Shown here: in pieces, positions 16,752 to 25,318 of the stretch
How the letters are laid out: each line of letters starts with the position of its first letter
Position numbering within the stretch: the first letter of the stretch is position 1
Assembly (NCBI RefSeq): GCF_004135735.1
Contig: NZ_CP012670.1
Coordinates: 10,301,501-10,365,500, forward strand
DNA length: 64,000 bases
From: Sorangium cellulosum
GTDB taxonomy: Bacteria; Myxococcota_A; Polyangia; Polyangiales; Polyangiaceae
Direction of reading: 5' to 3'
The notes under the pieces: model-generated
Told to the model about the DNA's origin: nothing
Databases searched by the model: none
The model's input: only the letters and a program-made list of their open reading frames with translations
Program-made: the position numbers and the translations under genes

Positions 16752-19013
16752 ATGTCGGGTACTCCTCTGCGTGGCACCACGTTATTCACGCTCGTTGTCC
16801 TCTCCACGTTTGCGCCGGGCTGCGGCTCGGAGCGGCCGAGAGCGGGTGAGTCCAGGCCGCCGGACGTCGGACCGGGGCAGGCGGCGCCCTTCGAGAACCC
16901 GGGCGGGATGTGGATGCCCGAGCAGATGGCGCAGCACGGAGACCAGCTCAGGGCGCTGGGCCTCGAGATCGACCCGGCGTCGCTCACCGATCCCACGGCG
17001 TTCCCGCTCGGCGCGGTGGTGAGCCTGGGCGGCTGCTCGGCGTCGTTCGTCTCGCCCGACGGCCTCATCGCGACGAACCATCACTGCTCCACGCGGGCGC
17101 TGCAGTACAACTCGACCCCGGAGCAGGATCTCCTGACGAACGGCTACCTCGCGAGATCCCGCGCCGAGGAGAAATGGGCCGGCCCCACCGCGCGCGTCTT
17201 CGTGACCAGGGCGTTCCGCGACGTCACGGGCGACGTCCGGGGCGGCGTCGAGGCGATCGCGGGGGATCTCGAGCGTTACGAGGAGATCGCGCGGCGCAAG
17301 AAGCAGCTCGTCTCCGCGTGCGAGGAGGGGCGCCCGGAGGTCCGCTGCTCGGTCGCCGAGTATTTCGGCGGCGGCAAGTACTCCCTGATCGAGCAGCTCG
17401 AGATCAAGGACGTGCGCATCGTCTATATCCCCCACGAGGGCATCGGGAACTTCGGCGGGGATATCGACAACTGGCGGTGGCCCCGGCACTCGGGTGATTT
17501 CGCCTTCTTCAGGGCGTATGTCGGCAAGGACAACCTCCCGGCGAGCCACGCCGCGGACAACGTGCCGTATCGCCCGCCGCACCACCTGAAGCTCGCCTCG
17601 ACGCCGCTCGGCGAGGGCGATCTGGTGATGGTCGCCGGCTACCCCGGCGTCACGAACCGGCTCCGGACCGCGGCCGAGGTGGAGACCGCCGTGTCGTGGC
17701 AGTACCCGCACCGGGTGAAGTTCCTGGAGGAGTCCATCGCGCTCCTGGAGGAGCTCAGCAAGCTGGATCCGGAGGTGCGGATCAAGGCGCAGCCCACCAT
17801 CCAGGGCTACAGCAACACGCTGCTCAAGACGCGCGGGCTCCTCGACGGGCTCGTCGAGGGCGGCCTGGCCGCGGAGAAGGTCAAGCTCGAGGCCGAGCTC
17901 AAGGCGTGGATCGACGCCGATCCGGGGCGCCAGGCGGCCTACGGCGGCGCGATCGAGCAGATCGCCGCGGCGCACGCCGCGCACCAGCGCACGCGCGAGC
18001 ACGACGCCGCCGTGGCGGAGACGCTCTCGTCCGTCAGGCTCCTCGACGCCGCGGTCACGCTCGTGCGCATGGCCGAGGAGCGGCCCAAGCCCGACGCCGA
18101 GCGCGACGCCGACTACCAGGAGCGCACCTGGGAGCGGCACGAGCAGGCGCAGCTCTCGCTGCAGAAGTCCTACGATCGCAGGATCGACCAGGGCGCCTTC
18201 AAGCTGGCCGTGAAGCGCGCGCTGCGGCTCCCGGAGGCGGACAGGCCGGCGCTGCTCGGGGTGCTCGCGGGCGCGGAGGCGCCGACCGAGGCCGCCCTCG
18301 GGGCGGCGATCGACGCGCTCTACGACAAGACGACGCTCGAGGACGCGACGGTCCGGGTCAGGCTGCTCAAGACGGCGACGCTCGACGAGCTCAAGGCGAG
18401 CGCGGACCCGATGATCCGCCTGGCGCTCGCGATCGCGCCCGTCGAGGAGGCCATCGAGGACCGGGACAAGGCGTATCTCGGGGCGATGAGCCTCGTGCGG
18501 CCCCGCTACATCGAGGCGCTCCGCGTGTACCGGGGCGGCATGCTGGCGCCCGACGCGAACAGCACGCTCCGCATCACGTACGGCACGGTGCGGGGGTACC
18601 GCCTCGCGCCCGACGAGCCGGTCTACCGGCCGTTCACCGGGGTCAGCGGGGTCGTGGCGAAGAGCACCGGCGAGCCGCCCTTCAACACGCCGGAGGCGCT
18701 GCTCGAGGCGGCGCGCGAGGAGCGGTTCGGGCCGTACGTGGACGAGGACCTCGGCGAGGTGCCGGTCTGCTTCCTCAGCGATCTCGACATCACCGGCGGC
18801 AACTCCGGCTCGGCCACGCTGAACGCGCGCGGCGAGCTCGTCGGCCTCGCCTTCGACGGCAACTACGAGGCGATGGCGTCCGACTGGCTCTTCATGCCCG
18901 CGATCACGCGGACGATCCACGTCGATCTCCGCTACATGCAGTGGGTGATGGACGCGGTGGCGGGCGCGGACGCGGTGCTCGAGGAGATGGGCGCCACGCC
19001 GGCCATCGACTGA
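16752..19013 (+). CDS. S46 family serine dipeptidyl-peptidase (DPP7/DPP11-like) lipoprotein
   Basis: A 753-residue exported peptidase of family S46, which removes dipeptides from peptide N-termini in the periplasm. The signal ends in FAPGC. The mature start carries FENPGGMWMPEQM, and the chymotrypsin-like fold shows the histidine motif GLIATNHHCSTRALQYNS (residues 105-122), the NFGGDIDNWRWPRHSGDFAFFR block typical of S46 and holding the likely catalytic aspartate, and the nucleophile in DITGGNSGSATLNARGE (Ser about 685) with LAFDGNYEAMASDW. A helical domain inserted in the middle (residues about 320-570) is the family lid. Length agrees with DPP7 and DPP11 (about 710-760). Preference for acidic or hydrophobic residues cannot be set from sequence alone. 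Confidence 0.93.
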   Translation: MSGTPLRGTTLFTLVVLSTFAPGCGSERPRAGESRPPDVGPGQAAPFENPGGMWMPEQMAQHGDQLRALGLEIDPASLTDPTAFPLGAVVSLGGCSASFVSPDGLIATNHHCSTRALQYNSTPEQDLLTNGYLARSRAEEKWAGPTARVFVTRAFRDVTGDVRGGVEAIAGDLERYEEIARRKKQLVSACEEGRPEVRCSVAEYFGGGKYSLIEQLEIKDVRIVYIPHEGIGNFGGDIDNWRWPRHSGDFAFFRAYVGKDNLPASHAADNVPYRPPHHLKLASTPLGEGDLVMVAGYPGVTNRLRTAAEVETAVSWQYPHRVKFLEESIALLEELSKLDPEVRIKAQPTIQGYSNTLLKTRGLLDGLVEGGLAAEKVKLEAELKAWIDADPGRQAAYGGAIEQIAAAHAAHQRTREHDAAVAETLSSVRLLDAAVTLVRMAEERPKPDAERDADYQERTWERHEQAQLSLQKSYDRRIDQGAFKLAVKRALRLPEADRPALLGVLAGAEAPTEAALGAAIDALYDKTTLEDATVRVRLLKTATLDELKASADPMIRLALAIAPVEEAIEDRDKAYLGAMSLVRPRYIEALRVYRGGMLAPDANSTLRITYGTVRGYRLAPDEPVYRPFTGVSGVVAKSTGEPPFNTPEALLEAAREERFGPYVDEDLGEVPVCFLSDLDITGGNSGSATLNARGELVGLAFDGNYEAMASDWLFMPAITRTIHVDLRYMQWVMDAVAGADAVLEEMGATPAID

Positions 19014-19043
19014 GCGCGGCGCGGACGCGCGGTCGCGAGCGAG

Positions 19044-19075
19044 GGCGCCGGCGCGTCGGGTCACGCGCCGGCGCC
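19044..19075. terminator. Hairpin between convergent genes, probable bidirectional terminator
   Basis: A perfect 13-bp inverted repeat (GGCGCCGGCGCGT / ACGCGCCGGCGCC) with a 6-base loop CGGGTC, between the peptidase stop and the stop of the opposing ABC-F gene. There is no U-tract. The second arm and loop are repeated directly about 34 bases downstream. Confidence 0.6.
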
Positions 19076-19092
19076 GCCCGCAGCGCGTCGGG

Positions 19093-20616
19093 TCACGCGC
19101 CGGCGCTGTCCGACGACACCCGCACCTCTCCGTCAGCCACCGTCCAGAGGATGGACGTGCAGCTCCTGCCGAACGCCTGGTCGTGGGTCACCAGGAGCAG
19201 CGCGCCCGGGTAGTCGGCGAGGGCGCGCTCCAGCCGCTCGATCGAGGGCAGATCCAGGTGGTTGGTCGGCTCGTCCAGCACGAGCGCCCACACGTGCCGC
19301 CCGAGGCCCATCGCGATCATCAGCTTTCGCGCCTCGCCCGGCGACGGCCTCGCCGACGCGAGCAGGCGGCCCGGCTCCACCCCGAGCGCCGCGACCAGCG
19401 ACATCACCCGCCCCCGCTCCTCCGGGCGCAGGCGCCGCGCCGTGGCGAGGAGCGCCTGCTCCTCGGCCTCGCCGAGCTCCTGCGGCACGACCAGCACCTT
19501 GTCCGCCGGCACCCGCGCGCTCGAGAGCAGCGCCTTCACCAGCGTCGTCTTGCCGCCGCCGTTCGGGCCCGCGATCCGGACGCGGTCCTCGCGCCCGAGC
19601 CCGAGCCGCACGTCCCGCAAGAGGACCCGCCCGTCGCCGCCGCCCGCGCGGATCTCGGGCGCGTCGAGCACGAGCAGCCACGGCGTGGGCGACCGCTCGT
19701 AGCCGACGAACACGCTCCGGCCCACCGCCTTCTCGAGCTCGAACGTCCCCGCCTCGGCCGACACCTTCTCGAGCTTGCGCCGCGTCACCCCCACGTTGCG
19801 CGACAGCCGCGCCTCGGCCGTGGACACGCGGAAGTCCGCGGCCATGCTGCGGGCGTCGTGGTCGCGCGGGCCCTTGATCCGCTTGCCCTTGCTGCGATCC
19901 GCGTCCGCCGCGGCCTGCGCGCGCCGCTCCTCGCCGAGCCGCCTCCGGAGCTGCCGCTCCTCGGCGCGCAGGCGCTGGTGGGCCTCCTCGCGCCCCCGCG
20001 CCTCGGCCTCCCAGAGCTCCCTGGCCGCGCCGTACCCGCCCGGGTAGAGCCGCGCCTCGCCGCGATCGACCCGGATCGTGCCGACGGTCAGCGCGTCGAG
20101 CAGCTCGCGGTCGTGGGAGACGCACACGCCGATCCCCGGGAACCTGCCGAGCGCGCCGACGAGCAGCGCCCGCGCGTCCGCGTCGATGTGGTTCGTCGGC
20201 TCGTCGAGCAGGAGCACGTCCGGCTCCCCGGCCAGGGCCGCGCCGATCTGCCATCGCTTGCGCTCGCCGGGCGACAGCGTGTCCCAGCGCCCGAGCTCGG
20301 CCGGATCCAGGAGCAGCGCGCCGCGGAGCCGGCGCGCGGCGCCGTCCTCGGCCTCGGCCAGCGCGTGGATCGCCGCGCCGGCGCGCTCCACGGCCTGCGG
20401 GCAGACCGCGACGGCGGCGCCCCGCGGATCCAGGCGCAGGCTCCCCGCCTCGGGCGCGAGATCGCCGGCGAAGAGCCGGAGGAGCGTGGTCTTGCCGGCG
20501 CCGTTCGGCCCGACGATCCCGTACCACCCGGGCACGAGGCACAGGTCGACGTCCGCGAGGATCGTGGACGCGTCGGAATAAGAGAAGGAGAGGCGCTGCG
20601 CGCGCAACGACAACAT
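19093..20616 (-). CDS. ABC-F family ATPase (possible antibiotic-resistance type)
   Basis: A 507-residue ABC-F protein: cassette 1 with GPNGAGKTTLLRLFAGD, LSPGERKRWQIGAALAG and LLDEPTNHIDADA; cassette 2 with GPNGGGKTTLVKALL, a divergent signature SPGEARKLMIAMGLG, and LDEPTNHLDLP. The inter-domain linker (about residues 215-320) is charged and helical (REEAHQRLRAEERQLRRRL, DRSKGKRIKGPRDHDARSM), as expected for an ABC-F antibiotic-resistance domain reaching the ribosome. It lacks the C-terminal coiled coil of Uup. Start choice is ATG 20616, because AGGAGCTCGT precedes it; an in-frame GTG lies at 20655. The leader can fold over that site (see leader feature), as in other inducible ABC-F resistance genes. 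The drug, if any, is unknown. Confidence 0.86.
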   Translation of the reverse strand: MLSLRAQRLSFSYSDASTILADVDLCLVPGWYGIVGPNGAGKTTLLRLFAGDLAPEAGSLRLDPRGAAVAVCPQAVERAGAAIHALAEAEDGAARRLRGALLLDPAELGRWDTLSPGERKRWQIGAALAGEPDVLLLDEPTNHIDADARALLVGALGRFPGIGVCVSHDRELLDALTVGTIRVDRGEARLYPGGYGAARELWEAEARGREEAHQRLRAEERQLRRRLGEERRAQAAADADRSKGKRIKGPRDHDARSMAADFRVSTAEARLSRNVGVTRRKLEKVSAEAGTFELEKAVGRSVFVGYERSPTPWLLVLDAPEIRAGGGDGRVLLRDVRLGLGREDRVRIAGPNGGGKTTLVKALLSSARVPADKVLVVPQELGEAEEQALLATARRLRPEERGRVMSLVAALGVEPGRLLASARPSPGEARKLMIAMGLGRHVWALVLDEPTNHLDLPSIERLERALADYPGALLLVTHDQAFGRSCTSILWTVADGEVRVSSDSAGA

Positions 20617-20740
20617 ACGAGCTCCTGAATCCTGAGGGCCCGGCGGCCCGGTCACGGGACGAGCAGGTCGAGTCGGGCGGCCAGGCCAGGAAAGAGCCCG
20701 GGCGCGCTCGCGACCTGCGACGGAGACCGATTCAGGAGCT
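20617..20740 (-). promoter_or_regulatory. Leader with a 12-bp inverted repeat that can sequester the ABC-F ribosome binding site
   Basis: In the mRNA, AGCTCCTGAATC (20740-20729) is the perfect reverse complement of GATTCAGGAGCT (20631-20620), which contains the AGGAG ribosome binding site of the ABC-F start. The 97-base interval between the arms could be a regulatory loop. Just upstream, GAGGAGAG precedes a possible leader peptide TTG AAG ATC AGC TCC TGA that runs through the first arm. Translation of that peptide could free the binding site, a classical attenuation layout. This is inference from the sequence. Confidence 0.45.
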
Positions 20741-21075
20741 GATCTTCAAGGGAGTGCTCTCCTCAGGTTGTCAGTCGCGATGGGTACCAGATCGCGCTGG
20801 GCCGCGCAACGGGTCGACGCGCCTGCGGCCGGGCGCGCCGCCGCCGCGAACCGGGTTGTCATTCTGGCAAGGCGCGGCGGCCTTCCCGCGCCCACCGCGA
20901 CCATTTTGACACGGGGGCGCCTCCGCCCGCGCGATCCGCGCGGTTTTGTCGGCGATCACCGGCTGGCACGAGGCTCGCAAGGTCCACGGGACGGGGACCA
21001 CGGGACACCGTGGGACCTCCGAACGCCAGCGGACGGGCGCCGTGAAGCCGGCGCCGGCCAGAACGTGGGAGCAAC
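20741..21075. other. Intergenic stretch between divergent genes, no gene seen
   Basis: About 335 bases separating the ABC-F leader from the small membrane protein gene. No coding signal. Scattered TTGTCATT and ATTTTGACA segments near 20855-20912 could belong to promoters on either strand. Confidence 0.4.
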
Positions 21076-21396
21076 ATGCTGCGGCTCATCGGAAAGTTGA
21101 ATGAAGGTAGCCTCCTCCGCCGCACGTTGCTGCACATGGCGGTGTTCGCTGCTGGCTCCGCGAGCGTCCTCGCGCTGATGAGCGTCGTCGTCTTGTCGAG
21201 CGCCAGGGCGCTGCTGCCGTCCCACGGCGCGACCGAGGCCGGCGCGGGCGAGACGACGGAGGAGCCGGACAAGGCGAGGGACGCGGAGGCGGGCTCGCCC
21301 GAGGCGGCGGCGGACGGGGCCGGCGCGAAGGGAGGAACGAGGACGGTCGCGCAGATGCGCGCCGCGAAGCGCCGCGACGGCGCCCTCGTCCGTTGA
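21076..21396 (+). CDS. Small single-span membrane protein
   Basis: A 106-residue protein: a basic amphipathic start (MLRLIGKLNEGSLLRRTLL), one membrane helix (MAVFAAGSASVLALMSVVVL), then an acidic, Ala/Glu/Gly-rich disordered tail (TEEPDKARDAEAGSPEAA) ending in a basic segment (MRAAKRRDG). The start is preceded by GTGGGAGC at suitable distance. No family recognised. The acid-then-base tail may be an interaction tether. Confidence 0.62.
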   Translation: MLRLIGKLNEGSLLRRTLLHMAVFAAGSASVLALMSVVVLSSARALLPSHGATEAGAGETTEEPDKARDAEAGSPEAAADGAGAKGGTRTVAQMRAAKRRDGALVR

Positions 21397-21682
21397 CGGC
21401 GCAAGGCGCCTGATCTGCCCGGCGCGAGCTCCCGGAGGACGCGGGGCGGCTCGACCGGAGGACGCGGGACGGCTCGACGCGCCCGCTCGGCCCCCGAAAT
21501 CCCCGACATCCCCGGCTGCACCCTCCTGCGCCGAACGGCGCGCCTCGAGCCTCGAGGGCGCGACCCGGCGCGCCAGCGGGAGGTGGCTGGTCATGTCGAG
21601 TCGCGATGACCGCGTCGCGCTCGGCGCGAGGGAGGGCCTCGCCGCGGCGCCCGCTCCGGTCCGCGTAGCGCTTGCGGCGCCG

Positions 21683-21802
21683 CGCCCCGTCCAGGACCCC
21701 GCCGGGTGGGAACGCCCCGTCCAGGGCCCCGCCGGGTGGGAACGCCCCGTCCAGGGCCCCGCCGGGTGGGGGCGCCCCGTCCAGGGGCCCGCCACGCGGG
21801 GG
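21683..21802. repeat. 30-bp tandem repeat, four copies
   Basis: Four consecutive 30-base units of the form CGCCCCGTCCAGG then GCCCCGCCGGGTGGG; the last unit is the most diverged. No gene covers it. Confidence 0.8.
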
Positions 21803-22370
21803 CTCCCCGGCGAGCGGCGCCGGGCGCACGACGCGACGCTGGTCGCCGCCGCTCGGCATTGCGCGCCGTCCATTTTTCTATCCGCAGCCGTGGCCGGGAG
21901 CGCGGCGGCGGGCGACGCCGATTTCGCCATGGCATCTGAATAAAATCGATGTCGCGGGACCGTGTCGCGCCCGGCCGTGCGAGGCGCTCGTCTTGCATGG
22001 CGAGCCGCCCTGCGAGCGCGCGGTCGTCGTTCGCAGGATGAAAATCTCATCAACGTTGAATTGCGCTGGTGCTTCTATTTCGTGGAGAGCCCACGTGAAA
22101 TCGGCGATTGGCCCGCGTTGTCGTTCATTTCTGCGTCCCGGGCCCTCCGCGGGGCCGCGCGCCCGCGCAGGGGACGCGGGGTTCAACTGTGAAAGCCGGG
22201 ATCCGCGTCGATTTCATTGCTGCACGCGATCTCCCGGTATCATATCGATCGGTCGCTGCGCCCCGGCGCCGGTCGCATTGCGAAGCTGCCGAATGGCGCC
22301 TTTCGCGTTGCTGAATTGCAATGAGCCAATGGAGGGCTCATGGGGTGTCGCCGTCGGGGCATCGTGCAAT

Positions 22371-22418
22371 GTGTCATTTGTCACATCGCTTGACGCGCTG
22401 CGATCCGGGCATTGCAAT
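22371..22418 (+). promoter_or_regulatory. Candidate promoter with an upstream palindrome
   Basis: TTGACG (22390-22395), a 17-base spacer, then TGCAAT (22413-22418). An imperfect palindrome GTGTCATTTGTCAC (22371-22384) lies just before the -35 and could be an operator. It points toward the P450/terpene synthase genes but is about 560 bases away, so the link is uncertain. Confidence 0.3.
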
Positions 22419-22983
22419 CGCGCGCTCGGCTGGCGTATCGAGGGGCAGGATGTCGTTGCGCACAGTTCACCAGCAAAGATTACCGTTGCGCATTCGTCCA
22501 CATCGTATACCATCGTGTCACCGAACGGAGGAACACCGACGCAACATCGGCCCCGCGCAGCCATGAAGAGAGCGCAGCAGCGCTATCGCCTGGCTCTGGT
22601 TGCATGACTCACCGGGAAGAGCGCTCGCGGCAGCCCGGATGACGTGAGTCGCTGTGCTCGCGCGCCTGGGTGCGCGCCGGCGAGCGAGGGATGCAGCCGT
22701 GCCTCGCGAGACCCCGGGCGGCGGCTCGTGCCGCGCCGCGCCTCGTCGCGCCCAGGCGACCCGAGCTTTGCCCGGGTGGTCACCCATCAACCGAAGCATC
22801 GTCGGGACGCGGCCCACGGCGTCGCATCGGGCTCTTGCTGCGAACGGGAGACACTGTCCCGGAGCGGAGCCGACGCGATGTCGCGGCGTTGGCGATATCA
22901 ACATCTGATGCGTGCGGCGCCGAAGGTCCTCGCGCTCGCCGCATGATGCGGTCGTGTGCTCCGTGTATCACAGGAAGAGAACG

Positions 22984-24177
22984 ATGAGCCGACTTCACTT
23001 GCTTGCAAAAGACGTCCGAGAGAACCCGTACCCGTTCTATGCGGAGCTGCGCCGCTCCTCACCCGTGTGCCAGGTCGATCCCAACGACATGTGGGTGGTC
23101 ACTCGATACGACGACGTCGTCGCGGCCCTCAAGAACACCCAGGTGTTCTCCTCCGCGGGGATGCGCATCGCCACCGAGCACCCCTGCCTGCAGCGCAAGA
23201 ACCCCATCTCCGACTCCCTGATCGTCGCGGACCCGCCGCGACACGGGAACCTGCGCAACCTCATCAACCGCGGCTTCACCGCCGCCACGGTGAGCTCGCT
23301 GGAGCCGCACATGCGCGCCACGGCCGCGCGGCTGACCGACGACCTCCTGCGGCGACGCGTGGTCGACTTCATCCCCGACTTCGCCTGTCGCGCGCAGTTC
23401 AGCGTCATGGCCCGGCTGACGGGCCTCGATCCCTCGCTCGAGAAGCACTTCAATCGCTGGACGGCCGACCTGGTCAGCGTCGGCACCATCCCCCCGGACG
23501 ATCACGCGCGGATCGGTGAGGTGCGCAGGACCATCGATGAGATGGAGCGGTGCATGCAGGACCTGCTGGCGACGCGCCGCAGCCGGATGGAAGACGATCT
23601 GGTGACCGACCTGCTCCGCCTCCGGGTGAACGACAGCGCGCTCACGGAGAGCGACGTGATCGGGTTCCTCTTCCTGCTCCTCGCGGCGGGGCTGGAGACG
23701 ACGATCACGTTGATGACGCACCTCGCGTTGATTCTCGCCCGGCGCCCCGTGTGGATGGATCGCCTCCGAGCGGAGCCGGGGCTCATCCCGGGCTTCGTCG
23801 AGGAGGCCCTGCGCTTCGAGCCGCCCGCGCAGGCCGTGATGCGACTGACCCTCGCCGAGACGGAGCTCGGCGGCGTGCGCCTGCCCGCCCACGCGATGGT
23901 GGTGCTGCTCCTCGGCTCGGCGTTGCGCGATGAGGCGCGGTTCGAGGACCCGGACCGCTTCGACCCGGAGCGCCGCGCTCAGGCGAGCCTCGCGTTCGGC
24001 CACGGCGCCCACTTCTGCCTCGGCGCATCGCTGGCCCGGACGCAGGCCCGCGTGGTGCTGGAGGAGCTCACCCGCCGGTGCCGCCGGATCGAGCTCCGCG
24101 CCGAGCGTCTCGAGTGGAACGTGGCCCTCAACACCCGCTGCCCCTTGGCGCTCCCCGTCGAGGTGGTCCCGGCCTGA
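22984..24177 (+). CDS. Cytochrome P450
   Basis: A 397-residue soluble bacterial P450. It has the I-helix oxygen-activation motif LLAAGLETTITL, the K-helix ExxR (EEALRFEPP), the meander-region stretch DPDRFDPER, and the haem-thiolate loop FGHGAHFCLGASLAR with the ligand cysteine at about 345. It needs a separate ferredoxin and reductase, neither of which is nearby. A terpene synthase follows 110 bases downstream on the same strand, so the P450 probably oxidises its hydrocarbon product. In Sorangium, P450s beside terpene cyclases (CYP264 type) are known to hydroxylate sesquiterpenes; I cannot assign a subfamily by eye. The start is preceded by AGGAAGAGAACG. Confidence 0.93.
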   Translation: MSRLHLLAKDVRENPYPFYAELRRSSPVCQVDPNDMWVVTRYDDVVAALKNTQVFSSAGMRIATEHPCLQRKNPISDSLIVADPPRHGNLRNLINRGFTAATVSSLEPHMRATAARLTDDLLRRRVVDFIPDFACRAQFSVMARLTGLDPSLEKHFNRWTADLVSVGTIPPDDHARIGEVRRTIDEMERCMQDLLATRRSRMEDDLVTDLLRLRVNDSALTESDVIGFLFLLLAAGLETTITLMTHLALILARRPVWMDRLRAEPGLIPGFVEEALRFEPPAQAVMRLTLAETELGGVRLPAHAMVVLLLGSALRDEARFEDPDRFDPERRAQASLAFGHGAHFCLGASLARTQARVVLEELTRRCRRIELRAERLEWNVALNTRCPLALPVEVVPA

Positions 24178-24286
24178 CGCGTCCGCCGCGCGCGCGGCAC
24201 GTCACCCCCGCACGTGGCTTGCCCATGTGTCGCGCTGTGCGCTCGTGGCACGAGCAGCAGGGCCGCGGTTTGCGATGGAGTCTCTC

Positions 24287-25276
24287 ATGCGATCGGATCG
24301 TACCAGCATCGTCGTGCGCAAGAACGAAGAGGACCGCTTCGACTACCCGTTCTCCGCGTCCTGTCATCCCAAGATGGACGTCGTCGAGCGCCGCACGGTG
24401 CACTGGGTTCGCCGGCTGCGACTGCTGACCGACGACCGGGCGCTCGCGCGCATCAAGGCGGCGGGCGTCGCTCAACTGGCAGCATGGGTGTTCCCTTCGG
24501 CGAGCGTGCAAACCCTCCAGCTGGCGTCCGATTTCACCGCCGTGCTGTTTCTCCTCGATGACATTTACGACGAAGGCGAGCTCAGCTCGGACCCGCGAGC
24601 CGTCGCGAAGCTGAACGAGCGATACCTGGGCGAGCTCTTCGGGTACGTCGAGGCGGACATGGACGATCCCCTGACGCGCGGGTTGCTCGACATCCGCGAT
24701 CGGCTCCGGCGCGGCCGTCCCCACTTCTTCCTGAACCGCTGGCTCTCGCACTTTCAATACTACTACGAGGCCAACCTCTGGGAGGCGAACAACCGGGCGC
24801 GCCGGAGGATCCCGCACCTCGACGAGTACATCATGATGCGACGCTACAGCGGAGCCGTCTATCCCTACTGCGATCTGGTCGAGCTGCTGCTCGATCAGCC
24901 GCTGCCTCTCGAGATCGTCCAGCATCCGCTGCTCCAGCGCGTCCGCGACATCTGCAACGACCTCCTCTGCTGGACGAACGACTACTTCTCGCTCGAGAAG
25001 GAGCTCCGGTCCGGCGAGGTGCACAACCTCATCCTCGTGCTCCGGGACAGGCACAAGATCACGCTGGAGGAGGCGGTCGCGCAGCTCAGGCGCATGCACG
25101 ACGACCGGGTGGCAGAGTATCAGGACGTCAAGGAGAAGGCGCTCTCGTCGTGGTCGACCGGCGGAATCCGCCAGTACCTGGGCGCGATAGACGACATGAT
25201 CGCCGGCCATCAGCGCTGGGCGCTCGCGGCGCTCCGGTACTCCGAGCCCGGCGGCGAGATCGCGCGCGCCGGGTGA
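24287..25276 (+). CDS. Class I terpene synthase (probable sesquiterpene cyclase)
   Basis: A 329-residue class I terpene cyclase. The aspartate-rich metal motif is LLDDIYDE (D91, D92, D95), the second metal triad is NDYFSLEKE (N231, S235, E239), and the C-terminal RY pair is present (ALRYSEP). These bind the magnesium-diphosphate complex and trigger ionisation of a prenyl diphosphate. Length and motifs match bacterial sesquiterpene synthases using farnesyl diphosphate, although geranyl diphosphate cannot be excluded. The ATG at 24287 is preceded by GGAG at 7 bases; one 12 bases upstream is in frame but has no binding site. With the P450 upstream it forms a two-gene terpenoid operon. It converges on the large kinase gene. 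Confidence 0.92.
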   Translation: MRSDRTSIVVRKNEEDRFDYPFSASCHPKMDVVERRTVHWVRRLRLLTDDRALARIKAAGVAQLAAWVFPSASVQTLQLASDFTAVLFLLDDIYDEGELSSDPRAVAKLNERYLGELFGYVEADMDDPLTRGLLDIRDRLRRGRPHFFLNRWLSHFQYYYEANLWEANNRARRRIPHLDEYIMMRRYSGAVYPYCDLVELLLDQPLPLEIVQHPLLQRVRDICNDLLCWTNDYFSLEKELRSGEVHNLILVLRDRHKITLEEAVAQLRRMHDDRVAEYQDVKEKALSSWSTGGIRQYLGAIDDMIAGHQRWALAALRYSEPGGEIARAG

Positions 25277-25318
25277 CCGCGGACGAGCCCCCCGCGAGCG
25301 GCGGGCGGCTCGCGCCCG

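Larger units (their letters stand above)
21397..22983. other. 1.6 kb gap upstream of the terpene operon
   Basis: No reliable gene. Both strands hold open frames but they lack domains and change composition abruptly. The first third is GC-rich and contains a 30-bp tandem repeat. From about 21900 to 22620 the GC content drops visibly (AATAAAATCGATGTC, AAAGATTACCGTTGCG), which suggests regulatory DNA or a decayed insertion. A promoter-like pair lies at 22371-22418. Confidence 0.5.

Noticed and set aside
21593..22607. Overlapping open frames through the gap before the P450 gene
   Set aside because: Abrupt composition change across the tandem repeat, no conserved motif, and several conflicting frames on both strands.
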